Assembly (NCBI RefSeq): GCF_000335475.2
Contig: NZ_ANAH02000073.1
Coordinates: 124,001 to 188,000, forward strand
DNA length: 64,000 nucleotides
Direction: 5' to 3'
From: Cystobacter fuscus DSM 2262
GTDB lineage: Bacteria > Myxococcota > Myxococcia > Myxococcales > Myxococcaceae
Positions 26,522 to 35,994 of the stretch are shown here, piece after piece (within the stretch, counting starts at the first letter, position 1; every line of letters begins with the position of its first letter). A program made the position numbers and the translations under genes. Under the pieces are notes generated by a model. It did not search any database. It saw only the letters and a list, made by a program, of their open reading frames with translations, and was not told the DNA's origin.

Positions 26522-26557
26522 GGGCGTTCATTGGATACATCTTCCCCATGAACGCCC
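26522..26557. terminator. Perfect 10-bp inverted repeat beyond the protease gene
   Basis: GGGCGTTCAT at 26522-26531 is matched by ATGAACGCCC at 26548-26557 with a 16-nt loop. It lies between the metalloprotease and the IS remnant, 68 bp past the transposase stop. It could terminate either gene or be a leftover IS end. There is no T-run. Confidence 0.35.
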
Positions 26558-26624
26558 GATGCTGGACGCCCCTGGGGTACTCTGGTCCTCTGGGTTGTCT
26601 CACTTCTTCGCCGTCCCCTTGGGC

Positions 26625-27208
26625 TCAGGGCTTCTCTCCCTTGAGCACGCGCGCTGTCGCCACGTGTTTTCTCGCCTCCTCTGCCGACACATAGCCTTTC
26701 TTCACTTTCTTCTTGGCCGCTCGCGGGTGCTTGCGCAGTGTGGAGAGTTTCACCTGCTTCGCCAATTCCAGCAGCACCTCGCTGAGTTGCTCCGCGGATT
26801 CTTCTCCCTGTCCGCTCCACTCTTGCGGTTCTACCGCCGTCATCATCCCGCTGTAGGTCGCCTTCACCTCGGTCGCAATGTAAAAGGTGGAGACTTGCCA
26901 TCCACGCTTGGCGGCTTCCTCTTCTTGGCCGACTTCCACTGCGGCTTTCACCACCGACAGTACATTGTACGCCATCACTGCTACCCCAAACGCCAACAGC
27001 GCCGCCTTCGGCTGTCCCAGACTTCGCACTTCACTTTCCAGCACTGCTTCCAACTCTCCGAACATTCCCTCTATCTTCCAGCGGCCCCTATACAACTCGG
27101 CTACCGCTAAGGCTCCCACATGGCGTGCTGGAGTATCCGGCGCACCATGACGGTCACGGGACTGCGCTTGGTAAAACGTTCCACAATCGCTTCTAGGGCC
27201 ATGCTCAT
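26625..27208 (-). mobile_element. IS4-family transposase remnant with internal deletion
   Basis: The C-terminal part of an IS4-type DDE transposase is readable from about 27120 down to the stop at 26625. It includes ELYRGRWKIEGMFGELE, the Y-R-E signature of the family, and AAKKKVKKGY near the end. A separate frame at 27208-27107 holds the typical N terminus (MALEAIVERFTKRSP, then VMVRRILQ) and ends at a stop. The two are joined where about the central half of the gene, with the first catalytic Asp residues, is missing. The element cannot transpose by itself. I could not fix terminal inverted repeats. Confidence 0.75.
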
Positions 27209-27491
27209 TCCTCGCGAATGGAATGGGGCAGGCTCCTTGGATTCGTCTACCGTCTCGGACCCACCTCCACCCGGGTGGGCCTTCTCTTGCCCACCTGACC
27301 GCTATGGTAGCACCCTCCACATGACCTTGAAAGTGGTGGCACTGGGAGCCCATCAGGCAGGTTGTGTTTCCCTCGGGCCGGATGGAGCGGCGGCACTACT
27401 CACGCGCCTTCCCTTGCTCGCTCACTTGCTCTACAGGCGGGAACGTGACGTTCCCGAGGGTGACGGTGCGGGGCCCCTGCGCTTCCCCTAG

Positions 27492-27755
27492 CTTGAAGTA
27501 CTACGGGACCTGGACGCTGCTCGACGAACAGAAGCGCGCCCCGAGCTGCTCAAGCTCACGCAGGAGTTCCAGGCCTCCGTGCAGGCCCGCGACGAGTTTC
27601 TTTCCCTCGCGAGCCACGAGCTGAAGACCCCGCTCACCACCCTCAAGCTGCAAGCGCAGCTGCTCCAGCGCTGGGTGCGGAAGAACGATCCCCAGCTCAT
27701 CGGCAAGGAGCGGCTCGGCCAGCTGGCGGAGCAGTCGAACCTGGGCGTTGGGATG
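27492..27755 (+). pseudogene. Histidine kinase fragment (HisKA dimerisation helix)
   Basis: About 88 codons contain ARDEFLSLASHELKTPLTTL with the phosphorylated His, and the second helix of a HisKA domain. There is no sensor part before it and no ATPase domain after it. A stop codon at 27489 precedes it and no credible start exists. It is a debris piece next to the IS remnant. The 266 bp between the IS remnant and this fragment show no feature I can support. Confidence 0.65.
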
Positions 27756-27827
27756 TTCGGCTCACGGCACGAGCGCTCCCGAGGAAGAATATTGCCACCC
27801 CTGCCTTCAGGACGATAAGCCTTGACC

Positions 27828-28310
27828 ATGCTCATCAGGAAAGCCACAGCCGACGATGCCAAAGCCATCGTTGAGATCATCCTCCCGACCATTCGCGAGG
27901 GCGCCACCTACGCGCTCGACCCGAACATGAGCGAAGCCGACGCGCTGGCCTATTGGATGGGACCCGACAAGGAGACGTTTGTCGCCGAGGAGGACGGCGC
28001 CGTTCTTGGCACCTACTATATGCGCCCGAATCAGGCAGGCGGCGGACGGCACGTTTGCAACTGCGGCTACATGACGAGTGCGGCGGCCACTGGCCGAGGA
28101 GTCGCTCGTCGCATGTGCGAGCACTCCCTGGAGCACGCGCGGTCGCGAGGCTACCGGGCCATGCAGTTCAACTTCGTTGTCAGCACGAACGAGCGCGCGG
28201 TGCGCCTGTGGCAGTCCCTGGGATTTGGGATCGTTGGCCGCCTGCCGGTCGCTTTCCAGCACCCCACGGCAGGCGACGTCGATGCCTTCGTGATGTATCA
28301 GCAACTCTGA
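27828..28310 (+). CDS. GNAT-family N-acetyltransferase
   Basis: A complete 160-residue GNAT protein. It begins IRKATADDAKAI, has the beta-4 strand GTYYMRPN, and a modified acetyl-CoA loop in ATGRGVARRMCEH (R-G-V-A-R-R). The conserved VVSTNERAVRLWQSLGF motif closes the fold. Such enzymes move an acetyl group from acetyl-CoA to an amine, and the substrate is unknown. The ATG at 27828 is chosen over a TTG two codons earlier. It converges on the FMN-binding protein gene with a 4-bp gap. Confidence 0.88.
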   Translation: MLIRKATADDAKAIVEIILPTIREGATYALDPNMSEADALAYWMGPDKETFVAEEDGAVLGTYYMRPNQAGGGRHVCNCGYMTSAAATGRGVARRMCEHSLEHARSRGYRAMQFNFVVSTNERAVRLWQSLGFGIVGRLPVAFQHPTAGDVDAFVMYQQL

Positions 28311-28314
28311 CTGA

Positions 28315-29346
28315 CTACGGCCCGAGCTCCTTCCAGGAGCCGGTGGCGCCGAGCTGCGGAGCGGGCCGTGCCGTGGACCATCGCAACGGCACGCCGTCCT
28401 CGATCCACGTGCCTTCCGTGACGCGGAAGCGCAGGAGCCGCTCCGCCCCCGTGAAGGACTCGACCTCGGGCCCCTCCCAGACGATCTCGGTCTCACCGGT
28501 CAGCGACAGGAGCCCGCCGGTGTCGAAGTCGACGAACAACAGACCCGCACGCGGGTTGAGGACCAGGTTGCCAAACGTATTGAAGAGAAGGTTGCCATTG
28601 AAGTCCGGGGCCGTCAGGACGGTGCGGCCGGCCTCCTCCGTCACTCGCACGAAGCCGGGCTTGCCACCGCGATGCGAGACATCGACACCTTCGACCGGCT
28701 CGTCCCCGCGCGCGGCCGGCGACGCCGTGGCGATGAAGAACGTATCCGCGCGGTCGATGAGTTCGACGCTCGCACCGGACAGCCGCGGGCCTTCCTTCCG
28801 CACGGGTCGCGGCTCCGTGACACGGGAGGGCTCGGCCACGAAGACGGGCTCCCGTGCCTGGATGTACCGCGGGCAATTGCCGAAGCTCTGCTCGACCCGG
28901 ACGACGAATCGGCCCTCGCCGAGCTCCACCACCGTTCCGTTCATCCGGTTGCGGCGGCGCGTCTCGAGCTGGATACCGAGAAGGCCCAGGGGCGCGCCCG
29001 GGAGGAGGTTCTGGCCCAGGGCATCTCCGAAGCCGGGGAAGGCGGAGACCACGAGCGTCCGCGGGTCGGGCGAGGCCACGAAGCCCGGTCGGCCCACGAG
29101 GATGGAGGCCCATGGACGTCGCTCACCATCCAGACTGCCGACGAGCAGGAAGGGCAGCTCGCGGAACAGCTCGCGATGCTGCTCCGGCATGAACGAGCGG
29201 ATGACCTTGCGCCCGGTCTGCTCGAGGCGAGCACGCATTCCGACCCGCTCCTGGATGGCCTGCTCGCCGGCGTGGAAGGGTGACCGTTCGTGGGACCAAC
29301 CCGGCAGCGGTGCACCGGGGACGTTCGGTGGGGTGTTCTGGGACAT
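28315..29346 (-). CDS. Pyridoxamine 5'-phosphate oxidase-like FMN-binding protein
   Basis: The 343-residue protein has the split-barrel flavin fold twice. The N-terminal half has PFLLVGSLDGERRPWASILVG, and the C-terminal half has the matching DTFFIATASP, then HRGGKPGFVRV and FNTFGNLVLNPRAGLLFVDF. This is the layout of the PPOX-class proteins annotated as pyridoxamine phosphate oxidase family. The reaction is unknown. It starts 15 bp after the end of a glutathione transferase gene, so the two form an operon that may deal with electrophiles or redox stress (inference). A Met four codons earlier is also possible. Confidence 0.82.
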   Translation of the reverse strand: MSQNTPPNVPGAPLPGWSHERSPFHAGEQAIQERVGMRARLEQTGRKVIRSFMPEQHRELFRELPFLLVGSLDGERRPWASILVGRPGFVASPDPRTLVVSAFPGFGDALGQNLLPGAPLGLLGIQLETRRRNRMNGTVVELGEGRFVVRVEQSFGNCPRYIQAREPVFVAEPSRVTEPRPVRKEGPRLSGASVELIDRADTFFIATASPAARGDEPVEGVDVSHRGGKPGFVRVTEEAGRTVLTAPDFNGNLLFNTFGNLVLNPRAGLLFVDFDTGGLLSLTGETEIVWEGPEVESFTGAERLLRFRVTEGTWIEDGVPLRWSTARPAPQLGATGSWKELGP

Positions 29347-29361
29347 GACATGCTCCATGGA

Positions 29362-29997
29362 TCAGGCAGTGAACCGCGTCGGCGTCCGCGGCATCGGCAC
29401 GAAGCCGGGCAACGCCTCGATGCGCGCGAGCCACGCCCGGACGTTGCCGTAGGGCTCGAGGGACACGCCCCCCTCGGGGGCGTGGGCGGTATAGGAGTAG
29501 AGCGCCACGTCGGCGAGGGTTGGTGCCTCCCCGACGAGGAAGCTCCTGTGGGCCAGAGACGGATCGAGCACCGTGTAGAGCTGGGTGGCGATCGCCTTCG
29601 CGCGCTCGGCGTCGAGCTTCGCACCGAACACGGTGACCAGGCGCGCCGCCGCGGGACCCGACGCGAGCGGCCCGGCCGCGACCGAGAGCCACTGCTGCAC
29701 CCGCGCGGCCGCGACCGGCTCTCGCGGAAGCCAATGTCCCGAGGGGTCGTACCGCGTCGCGAGATAGACGAGGATGGCGTTGCTGTCGGCCAGCGTCACC
29801 TCCCCGTCCTCGAGCACCGGCACCTGGCCGAACGGGTTCCTGGCCAGGAATCCGGGCGTCTTGTGCTCCCCCTTGGCGAGATCGACGTCGATGAACTCCG
29901 ACGGGAGCTTCAGCAGGGACAGGAACAGCTCGACCCGGTGCGAATGGCCAGACAGGGCGTAGCGATAGAAACGGAGGGGACGGACGGGGACGGTCAT
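29362..29997 (-). CDS. Glutathione S-transferase family protein
   Basis: A 211-residue GST with a thioredoxin-like N-terminal domain (LRFYRYALSGHSHRVELFL; GH-S-H-R takes the place of the usual catalytic S-x-x-R region), the cis-Pro motif GQVPVLEDGE, and DSNAILVYLA for glutathione binding. The helical C-terminal domain has APTLADVALYSYTAHAPEGG. The ATG at 29997 gives the normal length. The longer open frame upstream is not GST-like. It is the first gene of a two-gene operon with the FMN-binding protein. Confidence 0.88.
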   Translation of the reverse strand: MTVPVRPLRFYRYALSGHSHRVELFLSLLKLPSEFIDVDLAKGEHKTPGFLARNPFGQVPVLEDGEVTLADSNAILVYLATRYDPSGHWLPREPVAAARVQQWLSVAAGPLASGPAAARLVTVFGAKLDAERAKAIATQLYTVLDPSLAHRSFLVGEAPTLADVALYSYTAHAPEGGVSLEPYGNVRAWLARIEALPGFVPMPRTPTRFTA

Positions 29998-30140
29998 GGG
30001 CGATGCGCCTCGCTTTCGAAGGGAAAGATGCTCGTTGCCGCCCGCGAGCGGAATGCGCGTTCCTGACAAGGCACTGTTCCACATCGCGGAATGGTTGCGT
30101 GGACCGAGTCGAGACCATGTCGCGCGCTGGAGCACGGGCT

Positions 30141-31403
30141 CCCCTACCGGAACAAGGCCAGATCGATGGCATTGGCCATCGCCTCGTAGCCGGCCCCGTT
30201 GGGGTGCAGGTGGTCGCCGCTGTCGTACTCCAGGCGCATCTGGAGCGGGTCGGCCGGGTCGCGCATGGCCGCTTCGAAGTCGATGATGCCCTTGGCCTGT
30301 GCGGTGTTGGCGCGAATCCAGGCATTCACCGCCTGCCGTTTGGCCTCGGCCTCCGGGCTGTAGTACGGCGCGGCCATGCCCTTGAGCGGGAGCAGGGTGC
30401 CCAGGAACACCTCGACGTCGCGCGCCTTCGCCTGGTCCACCATGGTCTGGAGGCCGGCGATGATCTCGTCGGCCGTCACCGCCTGCGCCGGCACGAAGCC
30501 TCCGAAGCCGATGTCGTTGATGCCGATCTGGATGATGGCGTGGGTGACCCCCGTCGTGCCCAGCACGTCACGCTGGAAGCGCTCCACGCCCCTGGCTCCG
30601 ATGACGTCGTTGAGCACCCGATTGCCCCCGATGCCCTGGTTGACCACGCTGAACCCTTGCAGCGCCGGGTCGGCCGCGACGCGACGCGCGAGGAAGTCGG
30701 GGTAGCGGTTGAGCGCATCCACGGTCGACCCCGCGCCGTCGGTGATGGAATCCCCGAAGGCGACGATGACTCCGCGGGCATCGTCGTTGCGCACGTCGAG
30801 GCCGGTCACCCAGTAGTACGACTGCCGTGTCTGCGTTGGGGTGAAGGTCGCGCTGCCGAGGGCGTTTCCGGCCGCGACCGAGATGGTCTGCTGTCCCAGC
30901 GAGTGCACGGTCGCCACGGGCGTCGTCTGGGGCACGTACACGGTGACCGCCACGTCCGTCTGGGACGGGAGCGAGAAGCTCGCCTCGTCACTCCAGGCCT
31001 CCTGGCCGGCGGGGACCGTCACGGACTCCTGACCGTTGAAGCGCAGGAGGGTGTCCGTGGTGGCATTGATGGATGCGCCGCCAGTGCCTCGGGCGATGTG
31101 CACGCCGCCGAGGGTGACTGGAGCGGTGCCGAAGAGGTTCGACACCCGCACCCGAACCTTGTCCCCGCCGGCCGATACCCGCATCACCTGTCGTATCGAT
31201 TGGTCCTGGAACGATTGCGGCTCCGGCGGCGGCACCCCCGGTACTGGAATGGTCTCGTTGTAGTCCTGCGGCGCGGCCGTCCATGTGGCCTGCAATCGCC
31301 GCGCACCGCCGTCATCGTGCGTGTGCTATCATCGGACCTCGCGCGTTGGCGCGTCTGTCGATTGCCCTCTTTCTCTTACAGTACACTGCGCCCGAGGTGG
31401 TTC
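30141..31403. repeat. Direct repeat, left copy (SGNH esterase region)
   Basis: This segment repeats 47506-48952 in the same orientation at roughly 97% identity where I compared the proteins. It covers a truncated esterase gene plus about 85 bp of its upstream flank. Relative to the right copy it lacks about 184 bp (the counterpart of about 48680-48868), which is the signal-peptide coding part and promoter-proximal DNA. Confidence 0.85.
30144..31295 (-). pseudogene. SGNH/GDSL esterase, N-terminally truncated duplicate
   Basis: The catalytic domain is complete: [10 protein letters not shown] with the Ser nucleophile, QGIGGN, GINDIG and the DHLHPN Asp-His pair. It differs from the full copy at 47509-48801 by about a dozen residues. 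The start has been lost, however: the frame upstream reaches a TAG after ten codons and only a TTG is available, and the Tat signal and lipobox are gone. If made at all, the protein would stay in the cytoplasm, so I treat it as a broken copy. Confidence 0.75.
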
Positions 31404-31426
31404 GAACGGTGGGTATGTCCCTCCGT

Positions 31427-33700
31427 TCAGCCCTCCCGGAAGCCCCGCACGTCCGTGTCTCGCGCCCGAGCTGCTATTTTCCGCCTGCCCAGACGAGGCA
31501 GACGCAAACGTACGCGGGTTCCCTCTCCCTCGCGGCTCTCCAATTCCAGGCGGCCACCGTGTTGCAGCACGATGCCCCGGGCCAGGAACAATCCCAGCCC
31601 CAGTCCCCCGCGATCATGGGGCGTGCCCGCATGGGCCCGGTAGAAGCGTTCGAAAATCCGCTCCCGTTGTTCCGCCGGGATGCCAATGCCCTGGTCGTGA
31701 ATGGAGATCTCCACCGCGTCACCGTCGGGAGTGACGGCCACCTCCACGCCCTGGCCCACGGGTGAGTAGCGTGCGGCATTGTCGAGCAACTCGGCGAGCA
31801 CCTGCACCAACCGCGCGCGATCTCCGAACACCCACGTCTCGGGAGCCGGCTGGAGGTGGATGGGATTGTTCGGGTGATTGGCATGGGTCCGTGCGATGGC
31901 TGTTTCCACCAGCGCCCGCAACTCCACCGACTCCTTCTCGAAGCGCAACTGGCCACTCTGGAGTTGCGAGGCATCGAGCAGCGTCCGCACCAACCGATCC
32001 ATGCGATCCACGCCGCGGCAGATGCCCTCGAGCAACCGGCTTGGCGTGGAGGCGGGGTTTTCCGCGCGTCGGGAGAGCTGCGCGAAGGACTTCATCACCG
32101 TCAGGGGCGTCTTCAGCTCGTGCGCGGCCATCCTCACGAAGTCTCCCTGGAGGCGCTCCAGCTCGATGGCCTGGGTGATGTCGCGCGCCACCGACACCGC
32201 GGCGATGACACGGCCCGACTCGTCGCGGATGGGCGCGGAGTTCAGCCGGAGGACGAGCTGCCGGGGCGCTTGGGGCCCGGTGATGATGAGATCCGTGTCG
32301 CTCACCTGCTCGCCTCGCAGGGAGCGGACCATGGGCAGCTCCTCGAAAGGAAGGTCCTGCCCGTCCAGCCCCCGGGGGCGATGGTGCGGATACACGGAGT
32401 CCAGCCGGGTCCCCTCGAGCATCGCCTGCCCGAAGAGCTTCAGCGCGGCCCGGTTGGCGAGGGTGATGACTCCCACGGCATCGGTCACGATGACGGCATC
32501 GACCATGCCTTCGAGGATGGCCTGGAGCTCCGCCGAGCGCTGCCGTACCTGGGCGAGCAGCCGCTGCCGCTCCTCCTCCTGACGCTGGCGCTCGGCGAGT
32601 GTGCGTCTCAGGGCGAGGGCCCGTTCCGAGCGGGCCATGGCCAGGCCGCTCGCCCCCAGCCCTCCCCAGAGCATCACGCACAGGGCCACCACCCACGCCT
32701 CTTGCCGGCGCACCGCCTTGAACAGCACGCCTTCGTCCGTCGAAGCGAAGACCCTCCAGCCCGCCTGGGGGACGCTCACCTCGGTGAGGTGCCGTCCCCG
32801 GTCCAGCTCCTGTTCGTGTTCCCACGTCCGCAGCTCCACGAGGGTGAGCTCGCACAGGGACCGCACGGGTTTGCCTCGCGCTCGTGCCCAGGTGAGCAAC
32901 TGCTCCTCGCTCGGGTGGGCGAGGAGCGCGCCAGCGGGGCTCGCGACATAGAGGATCTCCGAGGGAGACAGGTTGGCATGGCGGACCATCTCCGTGACCT
33001 GGGGGAGGAAGAGGTCCACGCTCACCACCCCTCGCAGCCGGCCCTGGTCGTCGAAGAAGGCCCTCGAGAGCGTCTCGTAGGCCTGGTCCTCTTCGACGTA
33101 GGGCTCGGAGATGACGATGCGGCCCCCGCTCGCGCGCGCCTGCTGGTACCAGGGCCTCCGGAAGTAGTCGTAGGCGGGCGTGGACCACTCATAGGTGAGG
33201 AGGGGAAGACCTCCACGTCTCGCCTCCTCCCGGTGGAGGTAGGGCCCCATGTAGCGCGTCCCTGGCACGAACTGCTCGGGCTCGAACCACACCCCGAGCC
33301 CGTAGGTGCTCTGCGGTGCGGAGGCCAGTACGCGGCGCATCAACTCCTCGAGCGCCCGCTTCTCCTGAAGGGGGCCCACGAGCACGGCCAGGGTATCCAT
33401 GAGCTGCTCGGCGCCACGCAGCGTGGTGCCCAGCTCCGAGGCCAGCTCCTGGGTGCGGGCCTTCTGTTGGACCAGGGCCTCTTGCTCCTGGCCGTGGCGG
33501 GCTCTCCTGTCGACATCGAGCAGTCCGATCGTGAGCAGCACCCCCACCACCCCCGTCAGCAGCAGGGCGAGCGAGAGCGACCGGCGCGCGGTTGCCTTCT
33601 CGCGGCTCGAGGGGGAGCGATCGTGGATGTGAAACAGGTCGATGATGTCCTCCGGTCCCATCTTGATGGGTGAGGGCGGAAGAGCGTTCTGCCAAGCCAT
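31427..33700 (-). CDS. Membrane sensor histidine kinase (Cache-PAS-HisKA-HATPase)
   Basis: The 757-residue protein has two membrane helices (about residues 43-62 and 345-365). They enclose a Cache-type outer domain with WFEPEQF, a YDYFRRPWYQQA ligand-pocket motif and YVEEDQAYETLS. Inside follow a PAS domain (AILEGMVDAVIVTD) and a HisKA domain with the His in MAAHELKTPL. The HATPase has N (LLDNAARY), G1 (DQGIGIP) and G2 (GGLGLGLFLARG) boxes. It has no receiver, so a separate response regulator is needed, and none is adjacent. It would sense a small extracellular ligand such as an amino acid or organic acid (family inference). Confidence 0.9.
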   Translation of the reverse strand: MAWQNALPPSPIKMGPEDIIDLFHIHDRSPSSREKATARRSLSLALLLTGVVGVLLTIGLLDVDRRARHGQEQEALVQQKARTQELASELGTTLRGAEQLMDTLAVLVGPLQEKRALEELMRRVLASAPQSTYGLGVWFEPEQFVPGTRYMGPYLHREEARRGGLPLLTYEWSTPAYDYFRRPWYQQARASGGRIVISEPYVEEDQAYETLSRAFFDDQGRLRGVVSVDLFLPQVTEMVRHANLSPSEILYVASPAGALLAHPSEEQLLTWARARGKPVRSLCELTLVELRTWEHEQELDRGRHLTEVSVPQAGWRVFASTDEGVLFKAVRRQEAWVVALCVMLWGGLGASGLAMARSERALALRRTLAERQRQEEERQRLLAQVRQRSAELQAILEGMVDAVIVTDAVGVITLANRAALKLFGQAMLEGTRLDSVYPHHRPRGLDGQDLPFEELPMVRSLRGEQVSDTDLIITGPQAPRQLVLRLNSAPIRDESGRVIAAVSVARDITQAIELERLQGDFVRMAAHELKTPLTVMKSFAQLSRRAENPASTPSRLLEGICRGVDRMDRLVRTLLDASQLQSGQLRFEKESVELRALVETAIARTHANHPNNPIHLQPAPETWVFGDRARLVQVLAELLDNAARYSPVGQGVEVAVTPDGDAVEISIHDQGIGIPAEQRERIFERFYRAHAGTPHDRGGLGLGLFLARGIVLQHGGRLELESREGEGTRVRLRLPRLGRRKIAARARDTDVRGFREG

Positions 33701-33739
33701 GCCTCCTTCCTGGGAGGGCCATCAACGTGGCAAGCCTTA

Positions 33740-33770
33740 CTTGCCGTGGAGGCGGCGGGAATCGAACCCA
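33740..33770 (-). repeat. tmRNA/tRNA 3'-end-like sequence, left copy
   Basis: On the minus strand this reads GGGTTCGATTCCC and then GCCGCCTCCA, a T-arm and acceptor 3' strand typical of tmRNA (ssrA) or a long tRNA. No matching 5' acceptor strand or anticodon arm follows, so it is not a complete RNA gene. Thirty of the bases recur at 48975-49004 with two mismatches in the same orientation. Such 3' ends are classic attachment sites of integrating elements, which makes it a candidate att remnant. Confidence 0.55.
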
Positions 33771-33862
33771 CGTGTTCGTTCGTCGCTGTCGGAGCGCGCT
33801 CACATACTCCGAACGGCCCCGCTAGGATCCAATGGGTCCTCGTTTCGACAGAGGACCCGACC

Positions 33863-35050
33863 ATGCGCCTTCGAGCGTGCATCGCACTTCTGCTCTACGT
33901 CTCCGCCTGCGCTACGTCAGCGCCGAGCCCGGAAGAGCCCGTGGACTGGGACCCGAGGTATGCCAACCTCCAGCGAGCGGCGAAGCTGCCCTGGACGGAC
34001 GGGGGGCGGTGCGCCGTCCGCGAAGCTTCCGAGCCCTGGCCCGTGCTGGCGGAGCGGTGCTATCAGGCCCTCGACCATGACCGGCTCGAGTTTCACGACC
34101 TCACGGGACGATGCTCGGTGGCCTCCGCGGGCGCTGCGGCCATGGGGCTCGGGGTCTGCGTGCTGGCCGCACCGGAGATCATCGTGGGAGCGGTAGTTGT
34201 GGCGGGTGTGGTGGTGGTGGGCTTCGCGATCTCAGAGGCGCTGGAGGCTTACGAGAAGAGGGGCCGTCCCCAGGTTCGGCCTGGTGCTGAGATGACGGAA
34301 AAGCGAAAAAAAATGACACTCATCGTCTACGCGCCTGCGCTCGTGGGCGACGACAGTCGACCTGTGGCCGTGGTTCATGGGATGGAGCGTGTGTTCCCTG
34401 GCCCGCGCCTGGGATGGACGACTTCACTGGACGGGCAGCGTACCCTCTTGGCGAATCGCGATGCATGGCTGGCCCAACAGAGGATGGACCGAGAATTTCC
34501 GCTCCTCCACAACGGCGATGAGCGTGCTTTCGTCTCGGTGTATGGAACGGAAGCGCCTGCGACCAGTTCGCCGGGCGGTCAGGCCCAGCTCGAAATACAC
34601 GCAAAGCTCCCACTGAGCCCAGAAGGCATTGCAGCGGCAGCGGATGTGCTGGAGGCCGTGGCAGAAACCGCGCGCGCGTACTGGGGGCATGCTACGCCGT
34701 CCAAGGCGTCGCTGGATATCGCGCGCCAGACGAAGAATCGGCCAGACGACCTGGAGCCTCCTCCTCGCGGGCTGCCGATGATCAAGTCGCCTGGTGCCAT
34801 GCGCTCGCCTGAGATTCCGCATCGCCTCGGGTGGCTAAGCTACTGGTCGGCCGCTGCGGCACGGGCCATCGGCTTTCCGGACCCCTCCCGCGACGCGGAG
34901 TTGCTGTCACGCTCACGGCGTACCGCGACGGGCGGGTGGGTCGTGCAGCTCACGGATGCGCCGCTCGACCTGGACAACCCCGCCCACCTGGACGCGCTCA
35001 AACGGGCCTACGAGCGCTTCCCGGAGATTGGCGGACGCTCCGCCTCTTGA
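33863..35050 (+). CDS. SitA5-like toxin-delivery lipoprotein domain fused to a DUF5953 domain
   Basis: The ATG has GAGGA upstream and gives a lipoprotein leader (LLLYVSAC). Residues 20-130 (WTDGGRCAVREASEPWPV, ERCYQALDHDR, a Cys-Ala-Ala-rich membrane stretch) match my memory of the N-terminal delivery part of SitA5-type polymorphic toxins, which myxobacteria pass between cells by outer-membrane exchange. From Met 144 or Met 151 the sequence (MTLIVYAPALVGDD to AYERFPEIGG) is a whole DUF5953 protein, a family I know as separate genes beside such toxins. No toxin domain remains. A run of eight A at 34306-34313 lies at the join. I infer a deletion that fused a toxin head to its immunity-like neighbour. 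Confidence 0.65.
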   Translation: MRLRACIALLLYVSACATSAPSPEEPVDWDPRYANLQRAAKLPWTDGGRCAVREASEPWPVLAERCYQALDHDRLEFHDLTGRCSVASAGAAAMGLGVCVLAAPEIIVGAVVVAGVVVVGFAISEALEAYEKRGRPQVRPGAEMTEKRKKMTLIVYAPALVGDDSRPVAVVHGMERVFPGPRLGWTTSLDGQRTLLANRDAWLAQQRMDREFPLLHNGDERAFVSVYGTEAPATSSPGGQAQLEIHAKLPLSPEGIAAAADVLEAVAETARAYWGHATPSKASLDIARQTKNRPDDLEPPPRGLPMIKSPGAMRSPEIPHRLGWLSYWSAAAARAIGFPDPSRDAELLSRSRRTATGGWVVQLTDAPLDLDNPAHLDALKRAYERFPEIGGRSAS

Positions 35051-35295
35051 GGCTCGGCACGGCTCGCGCTGGCCGCACTCAGGGCTCCTTCGCTTACCCC
35101 TCGGGGAAGGTAACTCTGCCGAGCCGACACCTTCGACACCTTCTGCCGGCCAACAACAGCCACATTGACACAGGCTGCGCCGGGCGATAGCCCGAGGGTG
35201 TCGGCTGATGGACGGGAACGCTCCCGCCTCGCTTGTCAGGCTGCGCTCCTTGGCCCAGGGTCGTCTGGATTCAGCGGTCCAGGGGGGACTCGTCA

Positions 35296-35985
35296 ATGGG
35301 AAACATTCGCGAAGTGTTCGCTGTGGTAGGAGTGATGTCCTCGCTCTGGCTCGCCTGCGGGGGTGAACGGACGAGTGTCCCTCGGTGGGAACAGCACCCC
35401 GGCGTGTCCCCTTCGACGCTCTCGCCCAGCCTCTCGGTGTGGTTTTTCAGCGGACCTATCTTCAGGATGGCTCGCTTCACGAGGAAAAGCTGCTGGATGC
35501 ACATGGGCGGATGCTCCATTGGCGGTCCCTCGGGCCCAATGGCGGCACCGAGTTCGAGATCTTCTCCGTCTACGATGCCGCGGGTCGTGAGGTGATAAGG
35601 GAGGAGCACGGACCCGAGTCCGACCAGCTCTCCACATGGGAATACGCGTCTGACGGACTCTTGCTCGCCCATTATTCCGACTACCCCGTGACGGGAGACC
35701 TCTTTCATTACGATGCCAGGGGACGTCTGCTCCATGTCGAGAAGATTCGCGATGGGGATCACTCCTCCACCGAGTCCTTCGTCTATGACGAAGCGGGCCT
35801 CAAGGTGGAGGTCCGCGACACGGGGGTTGACGGAATCCTGTACGGGATAACCAGATTCGACTACCACGAGAACGGTGTCTTGAAGCACTCCATCTATTAC
35901 GCGACCTCGCACGGCGGGTCACGGGAGGAGATCTTCGATTCGGCGGGACGGTTGCTGCGCGAGCGTCTCTCCTCCTCCTCTCACC
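35296..35985 (+). pseudogene. Frameshifted, truncated YD-repeat-like lipoprotein
   Basis: A signal peptide with lipobox (SSLWLACGG) is encoded from the ATG at 35296. The reading then continues in another frame from about 35410 (QPLGVVFQRTYLQDGSL). That part has repeated strands of the YD/RHS kind (YDAAGREVIREEHG, YDARGRLLHVEKI, YDEAGLKVEV, FDSAGRLLRERL). It stops making sense near 35985, where an unrelated LysR gene begins on the other strand. It has both a frameshift and a lost 3' end. The 245 bp before it contain nothing I can support. Confidence 0.65.
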
Positions 35986-35994
35986 ACGCCACCG

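Noticed and set aside
33740-33830. A complete tRNA or tmRNA gene
   Set aside because: Only the T-arm and 3' acceptor strand can be formed. No 5' strand pairing with CGCCTCC and no anticodon stem were found in the adjoining 90 bases.
33746-33862. In-frame extension before the SitA5-like lipoprotein
   Set aside because: It is antisense to the tmRNA-like sequence and gives the well-known spurious AAGIEPT peptide. The lipoprotein leader and ribosome site place the start at 33863.
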